DNA of 50,633 bases. It comes from Bacteroidota bacterium (lineage in GTDB: Bacteria > Bacteroidota > Bacteroidia > Chitinophagales > Chitinophagaceae). The notes under the pieces are model-generated. The model was not told the origin of the DNA. It ran no database searches and was given only the letters and a program-made list of their open reading frames with translations. The position numbers and the translations under genes are program-made. Shown piece after piece: positions 25,366-34,298 of the stretch; position 1 is the stretch's first letter, and every line of letters begins with the position of its first letter. The stretch spans positions 1-50,633 of the forward strand of contig JAFDXP010000059.1 in the NCBI GenBank assembly GCA_018267875.1, read 5' to 3'.

Positions 25366-26121
25366 TTATTTTGTCTTAAATAGCTCAATAGTATAGTCAA
25401 GTAATTTTTCATTTCCAAACTTACCGTGACCTGGAACGACAACTTTTACGTGTGGATATTCCTTTTTTACCTTTTCTACGGTAGCCGACCAATCGTTCAC
25501 ATTGGCATCATGTAAATATCCTTTGCTGGCATTCATTTCTTTTATCAAACACCCTCCGAACAGTACATTTTCATTTGGAAAATACCCAACGATATTATCT
25601 TTTGTATGACCTTCTCCAAAGTACTGAGCGATTATTTTTTGGTTGCCAACTTTTAAAATCAGAGAATCTTTAAAGCCAGTTTCAGGTACTACAAAATTAC
25701 TTTCCTTCGCAAATTCAATAGTCTTGAAATAGGAATATGATGGAATGCCCTTATCTTGAAAGGCTTTTAGACCACCTAAACAATCTGGGTGAAAATGTGT
25801 TGGTATGACTGCTATAATCTTGCAATGAAGAGAATTTTCAACCCAATGGATTAGTTCTTCAGCACTTTTATCATCCGCTGGAGTGTCAAAAATAATTACC
25901 TCCTTATTGTCCCGAACCATAAGCCCATTCCCCGGAACGATTCCATAATCCTTAGTGTGTAGAAAAGAAGTATGTTCAAATGTGTTTTTTGTTACTTGAG
26001 TAACTATCAAATCTTCTGTTTTATATAAAACATTTGATATGTTATTTGTTTTTTTAAAAGTACTACAACTCATAAACAATAATGTCAACAATAATACTGA
26101 GACAACAGAGTTGATTTTCAT
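25366..26121 (-). CDS. Subclass B1 metallo-beta-lactamase, predicted lipoprotein
   Basis: This 251-residue zinc hydrolase has every B1 ligand: His109, His111 and His172 for Zn1 (THFHPDCLGG and GEGHTKDN), and Asp113, Cys191 and His232 for Zn2 (FGGCLIKEMN and VPGHGKFG). Cys191 with Lys194 mirrors the Cys221/Lys224 pair that binds the beta-lactam carboxylate. The position usually Asn233 appears to be Tyr202. The N-terminus MKINSVVSVLLLTLLFMSC is a lipoprotein signal with Cys19, so it is probably membrane anchored. It resembles the chromosomal B1 enzymes of Bacteroidota. Hydrolysis of carbapenems is inferred from family and not shown. No mobility genes or resistance genes lie beside it. Confidence 0.88.
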   Translation of the reverse strand: MKINSVVSVLLLTLLFMSCSTFKKTNNISNVLYKTEDLIVTQVTKNTFEHTSFLHTKDYGIVPGNGLMVRDNKEVIIFDTPADDKSAEELIHWVENSLHCKIIAVIPTHFHPDCLGGLKAFQDKGIPSYSYFKTIEFAKESNFVVPETGFKDSLILKVGNQKIIAQYFGEGHTKDNIVGYFPNENVLFGGCLIKEMNASKGYLHDANVNDWSATVEKVKKEYPHVKVVVPGHGKFGNEKLLDYTIELFKTK

Positions 26122-26339
26122 TTTGTTATTTTTGGCTATTTTACTTAATTTTTAAAAACCATTTTTAATTAAGCAGCTAAGGTACTAAGGAAGGATCAAA
26201 ATAACGTTTCCTTGTTTGAGAGGCTAACTAAAATTCTTCAAAATTTTTAGAACCTATCTATTTTACTGTGAAAAAGTTGGTGTAGAATAGGCAATTTTCA
26301 AAGAGTATCAAATTAGGCTAAATTCTGGAATTAATTTAT

Positions 26340-26984
26340 TTAGCTACCTATTTTTAAGTAGTGCTTGTTTTTGATGCTAAGAGTCATTTGTGCAATCCAA
26401 TTATCTTGTTGTAATTTGTTTTTTGGCAATGGGTGATAGTATCCAAATGGATTACTTTCATGTGAAAGTCCAAATATTTGAGTACTTCCACTTGTTATTT
26501 TACCAATTTTATTTAAAGCAGCTTTTGCTAAGGTGTTGAGTTTTGAATTGACACCCCATGCTAAAATAAATTTTGATTCAACATTTAGATAATTTAATAA
26601 ATAGTATTCATTAATGTCTTGAAAAATAGAATGATTCACATTTGTTAATTTTTCAGTCAAAAGTTTATAAAAATCATTTGAATTTGCACTTCTTACATCT
26701 GAAAGGTTTATGACTTTAGCATAATTGAAGTTACAGATTTCCATAACTTTCATTATTTGAATTTGAGTTGGATCGGGATGTGCTGTAACAAATTTGTTTA
26801 AGAATTTAGAGTTAGTTCCCTCATCCAAATCTTTTGGTTTTGACGAACCGGGATTCATCATTATAATACTTAAATCATTATTGATACCTGAAAAACTTTT
26901 TCGTTTAATCTCTAAATATCTTCTAAATTTTAAAACGCCTTTATTGTAAAAATATGCAGATACATCAAAATCATCTGTGTTCAT
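26340..26984 (-). CDS. DUF1643-like protein
   Basis: This 214-residue soluble protein follows the DUF1643 pattern: an N-terminal RRYLEIKRK, the string IIMMNPGSSKPKD (the family usually has MLNPS), NFNYAKVINLSDVRS, KFILAWGVNSKL and a late HPLPKNK. The biochemical function is unknown, and homologs are often accessory genes. Codon use is very AT-rich, in line with the block around it. It stands alone between the beta-lactamase and yceI on the reverse strand. Confidence 0.6.
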   Translation of the reverse strand: MNTDDFDVSAYFYNKGVLKFRRYLEIKRKSFSGINNDLSIIMMNPGSSKPKDLDEGTNSKFLNKFVTAHPDPTQIQIMKVMEICNFNYAKVINLSDVRSANSNDFYKLLTEKLTNVNHSIFQDINEYYLLNYLNVESKFILAWGVNSKLNTLAKAALNKIGKITSGSTQIFGLSHESNPFGYYHPLPKNKLQQDNWIAQMTLSIKNKHYLKIGS

Positions 26985-27150
26985 TTAAAGTATGTTTTGT
27001 TTAAGATAGATCATTTATGTTTTGTGATCAAGTTGAATTGAAAATAAACACAATTCAACTATTTAGTCTTCTAATGACTGACAAGAATATGAAACAATTC
27101 ACTTTAGAATACTTGGCTTTCCATTATCTATGCGTATGTTTTTACAAAGT

Positions 27151-27180
27151 AAAAAAAGCCGCTTTAGAAAAAGCAGCTTT
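27151..27180 (-). terminator. Rho-independent terminator of yceI
   Basis: On the reverse strand AAAGCTGCTT, a six-base loop, then AAGCGGCTTT pair with one U-G wobble and run into seven U. It lies 25 bases after the yceI stop. Confidence 0.75.
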
Positions 27181-27204
27181 CAGTATGAATATAATAATAA
27201 GATG

Positions 27205-27795
27205 TTATGATGCTTTTGCTTGTGCAAATTCAACGTTGATAAGCATTTTTACTTCATCGCCCACAACGGCTCCGCCGGCTTCGGTGACATTGTTCCATTT
27301 TAACCCAAATTCTTTTCTGTTGATTTTTCCAGAAGCCTTGAAGCCTGCCTTAATATTGCCCCAAGGATCTTTTACGGTACCACCATATACAACAGCAAAT
27401 CTTACTTTTTTGGTGATGTCACGAACGGTTAAATTTCCTTCCATAACATAAGCATTCCCTTTTACTTTTTTAAATGAGGTACTTGAAAACTTCATTTGTG
27501 GAAACTTTTCCGCATTGAAGAAATCTTCTCCTTTCAAATGGGCATCGCGTTTTGTTTCATCTGTGTTTATGCTGTTGACATCTACTGAAAATTCTACTTT
27601 GGCATTATTAAAATCTGGGGTAGTGCTGGCAATTGACCCGTTAAATACTTTAAATGATCCTTCTACTTCGGAAATAACCAAATGCTTCACCGTGAATTTT
27701 ACACCAGAATGAGATTTGTCTAAGTTCCAATTAGTGGTTTGTGCTTGAGTAATACTTGCTGTGGCTAATGCACCGATAAGCAATAATTTCTTCAT
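27205..27795 (-). CDS. YceI family periplasmic protein
   Basis: From the ATG at 27795 this is a 196-residue protein with a signal peptide (MKKLLLIGALATASITQAQ). The mature lipocalin-like YceI domain begins with TTNWNLDKSHSGVKFTVKHLVISEVEGSF, followed by SVDVNSINTDETKRDAHLKGEDFFNAEKFPQMKF and the closing FGLKWNN and VGDEVKMLINVEF. The fold binds polyisoprenoids such as quinones in related proteins; the role here is unproven. A longer reading from 27843 would start upstream of the -7 box and is rejected. A palindrome overlaps its promoter. Confidence 0.9.
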   Translation of the reverse strand: MKKLLLIGALATASITQAQTTNWNLDKSHSGVKFTVKHLVISEVEGSFKVFNGSIASTTPDFNNAKVEFSVDVNSINTDETKRDAHLKGEDFFNAEKFPQMKFSSTSFKKVKGNAYVMEGNLTVRDITKKVRFAVVYGGTVKDPWGNIKAGFKASGKINRKEFGLKWNNVTEAGGAVVGDEVKMLINVEFAQAKAS

Positions 27796-27824
27796 TGATT
27801 CAATATTTTTTTGTGATTTCGATG

Positions 27825-27843
27825 CAAATGTATGTACATACAT
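27825..27843 (-). promoter_or_regulatory. yceI promoter with overlapping 16-bp perfect palindrome
   Basis: The -7 box TACATTTG (reverse strand, 27832-27825) is overlapped by the perfect palindrome ATGTATGTACATACAT at 27828-27843. A dimeric repressor bound there would block the promoter. The ATG of yceI lies 30 bases downstream. Confidence 0.55.
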
Positions 27844-27959
27844 CCATTTTGCCTATTAGATTTGATTATGAGGGTATTAAATAACTTTTCTTTAAAAGAA
27901 AAATTAAAATAGATCATCAAAATGAACCGAAATTCAAACAACTCAGTATAACTGGCGTC

Positions 27960-28190
27960 CTAAAATAATTGATCAATAGCATTTGCTAACAAACGATCTT
28001 TTTCTGTTACAATATTGCCGGCATCATGTGTGTTTAGCCATATTTCTACGGTATTCCAAACATTTGTCCAACGCGGATGGTGCTGATGCTGTTCTGCCAA
28101 CAAGGCAACACGAGCCATAAAGCCAAATGCTTCTGAAAAGTCTTTAAAAGTTCTTTTTTGATAGAGTGCATGATCAATTTCTTGCCACAT
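27960..28190 (-). CDS. Pterin-4a-carbinolamine dehydratase
   Basis: This 76-residue enzyme dehydrates 4a-hydroxytetrahydropterin, recycling the cofactor of aromatic amino acid hydroxylases. The active-site pattern is present: HQHHPRW (His37, His38), NVWNTVEIWLNTHDAG with His55. I choose the ATG at 28190 (MWQEIDHALYQKRTF) because the 92 residues encoded upstream in the open frame show no conservation and overlap the promoter region of the divergent porT gene. No hydroxylase gene is in the window. The family also has moonlighting roles, for example in molybdopterin enzymes. Confidence 0.88.
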   Translation of the reverse strand: MWQEIDHALYQKRTFKDFSEAFGFMARVALLAEQHQHHPRWTNVWNTVEIWLNTHDAGNIVTEKDRLLANAIDQLF

Positions 28191-28325
28191 GATGTTTTTC
28201 TTTAGAAGCAATTTACAAAAAATTGAAGCAGAAAAATTCTTTGTGAGATAATGAGTTTGTAAAAATTTATGGGTACATACTGTATCTTCGCCCCACTGCG
28301 TTTTAATAAAAAACAATTTCAGAAA

Positions 28326-29021
28326 ATGCGCTTTAAGATTGTTTGTTTGCTCGCTTTGCTCAGTCTTCATTACATGGCGGGTGCTCAAAGGCGCATTATC
28401 AACATGCCGGAACACGATGATAAGCTCTACTATTTCGGAATCACTTTTGGGGCAAATTTTTCTCAATATAGAATTACCTATACACAGTCATTTGTCAGTA
28501 GTGATACATTTAAGGCAATTCAGCCCAAATGGAGTCCGGGCTTCAATTTGGGGTTAATGGCAAACTTGCGGATTAATAAATTCATTGACCTTCGGTTTAT
28601 TCCTTCGCTCAGTTTTGCTGACAAACGATTAGTAATGACCATGTCGCCCAACGATAGCACATCGAGCCGTAGCATTGAGTCTATTTATTTGCACCTTCCA
28701 TTGCAGGTAAAGTTTAAAAGCGATCGCATACGCAATTTTCGTTTTTACGGTATGTTGGGCGGTAAGTTTGATTATGATTTAGCTGCCAATGCACGTTCGC
28801 GCCGTTCTGATGAATGGATGAAAGTGAAACCTATTGATCTTGGCTATGAAATTGGAGTTGGTTTTGAGTTCTACTATCCTAATTTCATTTTTTCTCCTGA
28901 AATAAAATTAAGTCAAGGATTGGGTAATCAAATTTATCATGACAAAAACATCCCACTTACCAACGCTATTGACGAACTACATACACGCATGATTGTGATC
29001 TCTATTCACTTAGAGGGTTAA
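28326..29021 (+). CDS. porT: PorT-like outer-membrane beta-barrel protein (type IX secretion)
   Basis: From the ATG at 28326 this 231-residue protein has a signal peptide (MRFKIVCLLALLSLHYMAGAQ). It then shows alternating strands typical of an eight-stranded barrel: YYFGITFGANFSQYRI, PGFNLGLMANLRINKFIDLRFIPSLSF, ESIYLHLPLQVKFKSDR, FRFYGMLGGKFDYDL, PIDLGYEIGVGFEFYYP, IFSPEIKLSQGL. Strand order, DLRFIP and the LPLLLK-like LHLPLQVKFK segment match PorT/SprT, an assembly factor of the type IX secretion system. Other barrels of the porin-like family are the alternative. It is divergent from the dehydratase. Confidence 0.7.
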   Translation: MRFKIVCLLALLSLHYMAGAQRRIINMPEHDDKLYYFGITFGANFSQYRITYTQSFVSSDTFKAIQPKWSPGFNLGLMANLRINKFIDLRFIPSLSFADKRLVMTMSPNDSTSSRSIESIYLHLPLQVKFKSDRIRNFRFYGMLGGKFDYDLAANARSRRSDEWMKVKPIDLGYEIGVGFEFYYPNFIFSPEIKLSQGLGNQIYHDKNIPLTNAIDELHTRMIVISIHLEG

Positions 29022-29077
29022 AACAAAATCTAAAGTATGTTTTCATAGCCTCGTTTGAATTTTTATTAACCATAAAA

Positions 29078-29108
29078 AAAACGCTACCATAAAGAAAAGG
29101 AGCGTTTT
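29078..29108. terminator. Bidirectional terminator between porT and carB
   Basis: AAAACGCT and AGCGTTTT form a perfect 8-bp stem around a 15-base loop, flanked by an A-run on the left and ending in T on the right, so it can terminate both convergent genes. Confidence 0.7.
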
Positions 29109-29139
29109 GGCTGTCAAAATACAGTAAGTCTGAGTTTTG

Positions 29140-31992
29140 TTATCGGCTTAGGTGCATACTTCGTTCTTTGTATAAAGTTCTAAACCAAGGATCGCGAAGG
29201 TTTTTGATGAAGCGAATGGCTTCTCCGGTACTTTTCATCTCAGGGCCTAATTCTTTATTGACGTTCGGAAATTTATTAAAAGAAAAGACTGGCTCTTTAA
29301 CTGCAAATCCGTCTAAATTCTGCACCATCTTAAAGTCTTTCAACTTGTTTTCGCCCAGCATTACCTTAGTGGCAATATTTAGATAAGGAACACCATAGGC
29401 TTTAGCAATGAATGGGGTAGTACGACTGGCACGAGGGTTAGCTTCTATCACATACACTTTGCCATCTTTAATAGCATATTGGATATTGATCAACCCTTTG
29501 ATATTTAGAGCAAAAGCTATCTTCCGTGCGGTTTCTACCATTTCATCAACCACTAAAGGTGGCAGATTGAAAACTGGCAAAACGGAATGGCTATCACCGC
29601 TATGAATTCCGGCTGGTTCTATATGCTCCATGATTCCCATAATGTGAACATCTTCTCCATCACAAATGGCATCAATTTCTGCTTCTTGGCAACGGTCTAA
29701 AAAATGGTCAATCAAAATTTTATTGCCCGGCAAATGTTTCAAAAGGCTCAACACACTTTTTTCTAACTCATCATCATTGATCACAATGCGCATTCTTTGT
29801 CCACCTAAAACATAAGAAGGACGCACTAAAACGGGATATCCAACTTTGTTAGCAACTTCAATGGCTTCATCAGTTGTGAAAGCAGTACCATAACGAGGAT
29901 AGGGAATATCTAATGCTTTGAGTAAATCACTAAAACGACCACGATCTTCGGCAATATCCATGTTGTCGAATGATGTTCCAATAATACGAATACCTTTTTC
30001 TTGGAGTCGTTGAGCAAGTTTGAGAGCTGTTTGCCCTCCTAATTGAACAATTACTCCATGTGGTTTTTCATGCTCAATAATTTCCCATAGATGCTCCCAA
30101 TAAACCGGTTCAAAATATAGTTTATCGGCGATATCAAAATCGGTGGAAACCGTTTCTGGATTGCAATTCACCATGATGGCTTCGTAGCCACATTCTTTTG
30201 CAGCTAATAAGCCGTGTGTGCAACAGTAGTCAAATTCAATACCCTGTCCGATACGATTAGGGCCGGAACCAAGCACTACAATTTTTTTCTTGTCCTGTAA
30301 GCGGCTTTCATTTTGAAGAATGGCTTCAGTGTTTGCATCTAAAGCCTTTCTTTCAAAAGTGCTATAGAAATAGGGGGTTTTGGCTTCAAATTCGGCACTA
30401 CAAGTATCCACCATTTTATAAACTCTTGTGATGCCTAACTTTTTACGATGTTCATATACTTCTTCAGCCGAGCAATCGCGCACCTGATCAGCAATTTGGT
30501 CATCGCTAAAGCCCATTTCCTTAGCTTCCTGCATTAACTCAATGTCAATATTATCTAAGTGTTTGGCCTGTCGTATTTTGTCTTCAAGGTTTACAATGTC
30601 TTGAATTTGATATAAAAACCAACGATCAATTTGGGTTAGTTCTCTCAAAGTTTTTATAGAAACGCCGGCTGAAATAGCTTCTTTGATTCGGAATATTCGA
30701 TCCCATTGAGGTCGCTTCAATGTTTCCATCAAATCTTCGGGCTTTAAGCGACTGGAGCTGATATGCGAAAGTCCGGTGGCATTGTTTTCGAGGCTTTGAC
30801 AGGCTTTTTGTAAGGCTTCGGGAAAGGTGCGACCAATGGCCATGACTTCGCCTACTGATTTCATTTGAAAGCCAAGTGTATCATCGGCTCCTTTGAATTT
30901 ATCAAAATTCCAACGAGGCATTTTTACGATTACATAATCAAGTGCAGGTTCAAAGAAGGCAGAAGTGGTTTGTATGATGGGGTTTTTAAGTTCATCCAAT
31001 GTATATCCGATAGCTAATTTAGCGGCAATTTTAGCGATTGGATATCCAGTTGCTTTGGATGCTAAGGCAGAAGAACGGCTGACACGCGGATTGATCTCAA
31101 TAGCAATGATTTCTTCGGTTTCAGGGTTTAGTGCAAACTGTACATTACATCCGCCTGAAAAATTGCCCAGGTCGCGCATCATCATTTGTGCTGTATTGCG
31201 CATCAATTGAAATGCGGTATCGCTTAGGGTCATTGCCGGAGCAACAGTGATGCTGTCGCCGGTGTGAATTCCCATTGGATCAAAGTTTTCAACGGTGCAA
31301 ATGATAACTACATTATCGGCCGCATCTCTAAGCAATTCCAATTCAAATTCTTTCCAACCCATCACGGCTTTTTCTACCAATACTTCGTGAATGGGAGAAG
31401 CCGTCAAAGCCCGTTCCAATGCAGGTTCTAACTCTTCTTTTTTAAACACTAATCCACCGCCGGTTCCACCTAAAGTAAAGGATGGACGAAGTACGATGGG
31501 TAGTCCGATAAGCTGAGCTGTTTCTTTGCCTTCTAACAAAGAATTAGCTATTCTTGCTTGTGCTACAGGCACACCAAGTTTTAACATCCATTGGCGAAAC
31601 TGTTCTCGATCTTCTGCCTTGTCTATGGCTTTAATATCCACACCAATCAGTCGCACATGGTGTTGTTCCCATATACCCAATTCATCAACTTCTTTGGCCA
31701 GATTTAGTGCGGTTTGCCCGCCCATTGTGGGCAGCACTGCATCAATTTCATTTTCCTCCAAAATTTGTTCAATACTTTCAACCGTGAGTGGTAAAAGATA
31801 TACCCGATCTGCAACTATTGGGTCAGTCATAATAGTTGCAGGGTTGGAGTTGATCAGAATTACTTTTACTCCTTCTTCTCGTAAGCTTCTGGCAGCTTGA
31901 GATCCGGAATAGTCAAATTCGCAAGCCTGACCAATAATAATAGGACCGGACCCAATAATGAGTACCGTTTTAATGGAATTGTCGCGCGGCAT
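29140..31992 (-). CDS. carB: Carbamoyl-phosphate synthase large subunit, short form
   Basis: This 950-residue enzyme makes carbamoyl phosphate from bicarbonate, ammonia and two ATP for arginine and pyrimidine synthesis. Two homologous ATP-grasp halves are visible: the first begins KTVLIIGSGPIIIGQACEFDYSG and carries RPSFTLGGTGGG, while the second begins KKIVVLGSGPNRIGQGIEFDYCC and carries RPSYVLGGQRM. It ends shortly after LGPEMKSTGEAIRF, so the C-terminal MGS-like allosteric domain (the last 130 or so residues of E. coli CarB) is absent. I recall that length as usual in Bacteroidota. The ATG at 31992 (MPRDNSIK) is preferred over 32019. carA is not in the window. Confidence 0.95.
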   Translation of the reverse strand: MPRDNSIKTVLIIGSGPIIIGQACEFDYSGSQAARSLREEGVKVILINSNPATIMTDPIVADRVYLLPLTVESIEQILEENEIDAVLPTMGGQTALNLAKEVDELGIWEQHHVRLIGVDIKAIDKAEDREQFRQWMLKLGVPVAQARIANSLLEGKETAQLIGLPIVLRPSFTLGGTGGGLVFKKEELEPALERALTASPIHEVLVEKAVMGWKEFELELLRDAADNVVIICTVENFDPMGIHTGDSITVAPAMTLSDTAFQLMRNTAQMMMRDLGNFSGGCNVQFALNPETEEIIAIEINPRVSRSSALASKATGYPIAKIAAKLAIGYTLDELKNPIIQTTSAFFEPALDYVIVKMPRWNFDKFKGADDTLGFQMKSVGEVMAIGRTFPEALQKACQSLENNATGLSHISSSRLKPEDLMETLKRPQWDRIFRIKEAISAGVSIKTLRELTQIDRWFLYQIQDIVNLEDKIRQAKHLDNIDIELMQEAKEMGFSDDQIADQVRDCSAEEVYEHRKKLGITRVYKMVDTCSAEFEAKTPYFYSTFERKALDANTEAILQNESRLQDKKKIVVLGSGPNRIGQGIEFDYCCTHGLLAAKECGYEAIMVNCNPETVSTDFDIADKLYFEPVYWEHLWEIIEHEKPHGVIVQLGGQTALKLAQRLQEKGIRIIGTSFDNMDIAEDRGRFSDLLKALDIPYPRYGTAFTTDEAIEVANKVGYPVLVRPSYVLGGQRMRIVINDDELEKSVLSLLKHLPGNKILIDHFLDRCQEAEIDAICDGEDVHIMGIMEHIEPAGIHSGDSHSVLPVFNLPPLVVDEMVETARKIAFALNIKGLINIQYAIKDGKVYVIEANPRASRTTPFIAKAYGVPYLNIATKVMLGENKLKDFKMVQNLDGFAVKEPVFSFNKFPNVNKELGPEMKSTGEAIRFIKNLRDPWFRTLYKERSMHLSR

Positions 31993-32303
31993 GTGGAAAA
32001 CAAAATGATTTGTTAGCAAAAACGAAGAACGAGTATCCTTCGTGATACGCTGAGCAAGTGTGATGCAGCAGGTGCTGTGTACAGGCTCAACGCCTGAGGC
32101 GCGAAGGTAGCAGAAATAAGCTTTTTCTGAGGAGTTTTTTTGTTTTTTTACACATTTTCAACTCAATTTTATCTTTCCCGATCATTTGTTAGATAAAATA
32201 CATCTTGTTCATAGAAAAATTATAAAAAAACAGAACCAATTCCAACCTTTTTTGTCAACTTTGCCCAACCTTTAAAAAAAGTAGCCCCCGATTAAGATAT
32301 ATT
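31993..32303. other. Divergent intergenic region, carB / mreB
   Basis: These 311 bases contain no ORF of note. On the carB side (reverse strand) a near -7 box TACCTTCG lies at 32109-32102, followed by a GC-richer leader with a 5-bp hairpin CAGGC-TCAAC-GCCTG at 32082-32096. The predicted carB leader would be about 110 bases. On the mreB side CAACTTTG at 32256-32263 is one mismatch from TAnnTTTG, about 40 bases before the ATG. Confidence 0.4.
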
Positions 32304-33329
32304 ATGGGATTGTTTAGCTTTCTGACGCAGGAGATAGCCATAGATCTTGGCACCGCTAACACGTTGATTATTCACAATGATCAAGTAGTAGTTGATGAAC
32401 CATCTATTGTAGCCATAGATCGTATTTCCAACAAGATAGTGGCCGTTGGAAAAAAGGCCATGATGATGCATGAAAAAACACACGAAAATCTGAAAACGAT
32501 TCGTCCATTGAAAGATGGTGTGATTGCAGACTTTAATGCAGCAGAGGGGATGTTGCGCGAAATGATTAAATTGGTTTATCCTAAAAAACCGCTGTTTCCG
32601 CCCAGTTGGAAAATGGTGATCTGTATTCCGTCATCCATCACCGAAGTGGAAAAGCGTGCAGTACGCGATAGTGCAGAGCAGGCAGGAGCCAAAGAGGTAT
32701 ATATGATTCACGAGCCTATGGCTGCCGCTTTAGGTATTGGAATAGACGTTGAAGAGCCAACTGGTAATATGATTATTGATATTGGCGGTGGCACAACGGG
32801 TATTTCTGTAATTGCTTTATCGGGCATTGTATGCGATCAATCAGTGCGAATTGCCGGAGATGAGTTTACGGCTGATATCATGGAGGCAATGCGTCGTTAT
32901 CATAGCTTGATGATAGGTGAACGCACCGCTGAGCAAATAAAAATTCATGTTGGTTCAGCTTTGAAAGATTTAGATGATGCGCCGGATGATATTCCTGTAA
33001 ATGGACGCGATTTAGTAACCGGTATCCCAAAGCAAATCATGGTGGCTTATCAAGAAGTAGCAGAAGCGTTGGATAAATCTATTTTCAAAATAGAAGAAGC
33101 TATTCTGAAAGCATTAGAAAGTACTCCACCGGAATTGGCTGCCGATATTTATCGTCGCGGGCTTTATTTAACCGGTGGTGGTGCCTTACTTCGCGGATTA
33201 GATAAGCGCATTTCCCACAAAATAAAGTTGCCAGTTCATGTAGCTGAAGACCCGCTTCGTGCTGTTGTTCGCGGTACCGGCATGGCTTTGAAAAACATTT
33301 CAAAAATGCAACCATATTTGATGAAATAA
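32304..33329 (+). CDS. mreB: Rod shape-determining protein MreB
   Basis: This 341-residue bacterial actin forms membrane-bound filaments that guide cell-wall elongation. Actin-fold phosphate loops are visible as IDLGTANTLI near residue 12 and IDIGGGTTGISVIAL in the middle; a third nucleotide contact is YLTGGGALLRGLDKRI near the C-terminus. The N-terminus MGLFSFLTQEIAIDLGTANT includes the short amphipathic membrane anchor. It leads an mreB-mreC-mreD unit. Confidence 0.97.
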   Translation: MGLFSFLTQEIAIDLGTANTLIIHNDQVVVDEPSIVAIDRISNKIVAVGKKAMMMHEKTHENLKTIRPLKDGVIADFNAAEGMLREMIKLVYPKKPLFPPSWKMVICIPSSITEVEKRAVRDSAEQAGAKEVYMIHEPMAAALGIGIDVEEPTGNMIIDIGGGTTGISVIALSGIVCDQSVRIAGDEFTADIMEAMRRYHSLMIGERTAEQIKIHVGSALKDLDDAPDDIPVNGRDLVTGIPKQIMVAYQEVAEALDKSIFKIEEAILKALESTPPELAADIYRRGLYLTGGGALLRGLDKRISHKIKLPVHVAEDPLRAVVRGTGMALKNISKMQPYLMK

Positions 33330-33440
33330 TTAAAGTCAACTTAGAACAAGCTTTAAGTCGGTAATCGTATTTGATGGATGATTTTATTGTGATAAGTAGA
33401 TTTATTTTTCAGGTAATGAGCAAAAATCAGATGTAAACCG

Positions 33441-34298
33441 TTGCGCAATTTCATTTTATTTGTTCGCCGATTTTTTAACCTGATTCTCTTTCTAACGTTG
33501 GAGATAGTATGCTTTGTATTGATTGCTCAAACCAATACTTTACAAGGAAACGAAGTGCTTAGTTCTGCCAATACAATTGCCGGCATTGTCTATCAAAAGC
33601 GTGAAGATGTTGTCTATTATTTTGGACTAAAGCGAATGAATGACAGTCTGATCAATGAGAATATCCGATTAAGAATTGCATTAGCTCAAACGCAAGGAGT
33701 AGATACGTTAAAAGATAGTTCTGTTAGCAGAAAAGTAGTGTTAGACAATGATACTACTCACGTTGTTCGGTTTGCAAATTATGTATATCGAAATGCGCGT
33801 GTGGTCAATAATTCTGTAACTTCTGAAAATAATTATATCACCATCAATCGTGGGGCTAATCAAGGAATAAAGCGGCACATGGCGGTGATTTCCAGCACGG
33901 GTGTTGTGGGTGAAGTGATCAATGTATCAAACAATTTTGCCAGCATACTTTCTGTACTTAACGTAAAACGCAAGCTGAGCGCGCGTTTGAAAGATGGAAC
34001 GATGGGCTCAGTGATGTGGGATGATGGTAAACCAGATGTGCTTATTTTAGAAGATATTCCTAAGGAGATGAAAGTTTATAGGGGTGATAGTGTGTTTACA
34101 ACCAGCTATTCTTTTTTCCCGCCTGGCATTTTAATTGGCACTGTAGATAGAATGCGTGTCAATAAAAAGAACAATATTCAAGTCCTTTATTTAAAAAGCG
34201 CAACCAACTTCCGCAATCTACAATATGTTTATGTGATAGAAAACACGTTGTTGGATGAACGGAGAGAACTTCAAGACTCAACTAAAAAGGCAAAATGA
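33441..34298 (+). CDS. mreC: Rod shape-determining protein MreC
   Basis: This 285-residue bitopic protein has one N-terminal membrane helix (FNLILFLTLEIVCFVLIAQ), a short coiled coil (MNDSLINENIRLRIALAQ) and a periplasmic beta domain with the family strings NNYITINRGANQGIKRHMAVISSTGVVGEV and LLTDRNS-like SILSVLNVKRKLSARL. It scaffolds the elongasome. The start is TTG at 33441; the ATG just upstream is out of frame. Its stop overlaps the mreD start (ATGA). Confidence 0.93.
   Translation: MRNFILFVRRFFNLILFLTLEIVCFVLIAQTNTLQGNEVLSSANTIAGIVYQKREDVVYYFGLKRMNDSLINENIRLRIALAQTQGVDTLKDSSVSRKVVLDNDTTHVVRFANYVYRNARVVNNSVTSENNYITINRGANQGIKRHMAVISSTGVVGEVINVSNNFASILSVLNVKRKLSARLKDGTMGSVMWDDGKPDVLILEDIPKEMKVYRGDSVFTTSYSFFPPGILIGTVDRMRVNKKNNIQVLYLKSATNFRNLQYVYVIENTLLDERRELQDSTKKAK

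Noticed and set aside
26122-26339. AT-rich partial inverted repeats upstream of the beta-lactamase
   Set aside because: The pairing is interrupted and made almost wholly of A and T, so it is expected by chance.
27017-27451. 144-codon forward frame overlapping the 3' half of yceI
   Set aside because: The yceI gene on the other strand is well conserved and its terminator lies within this frame.
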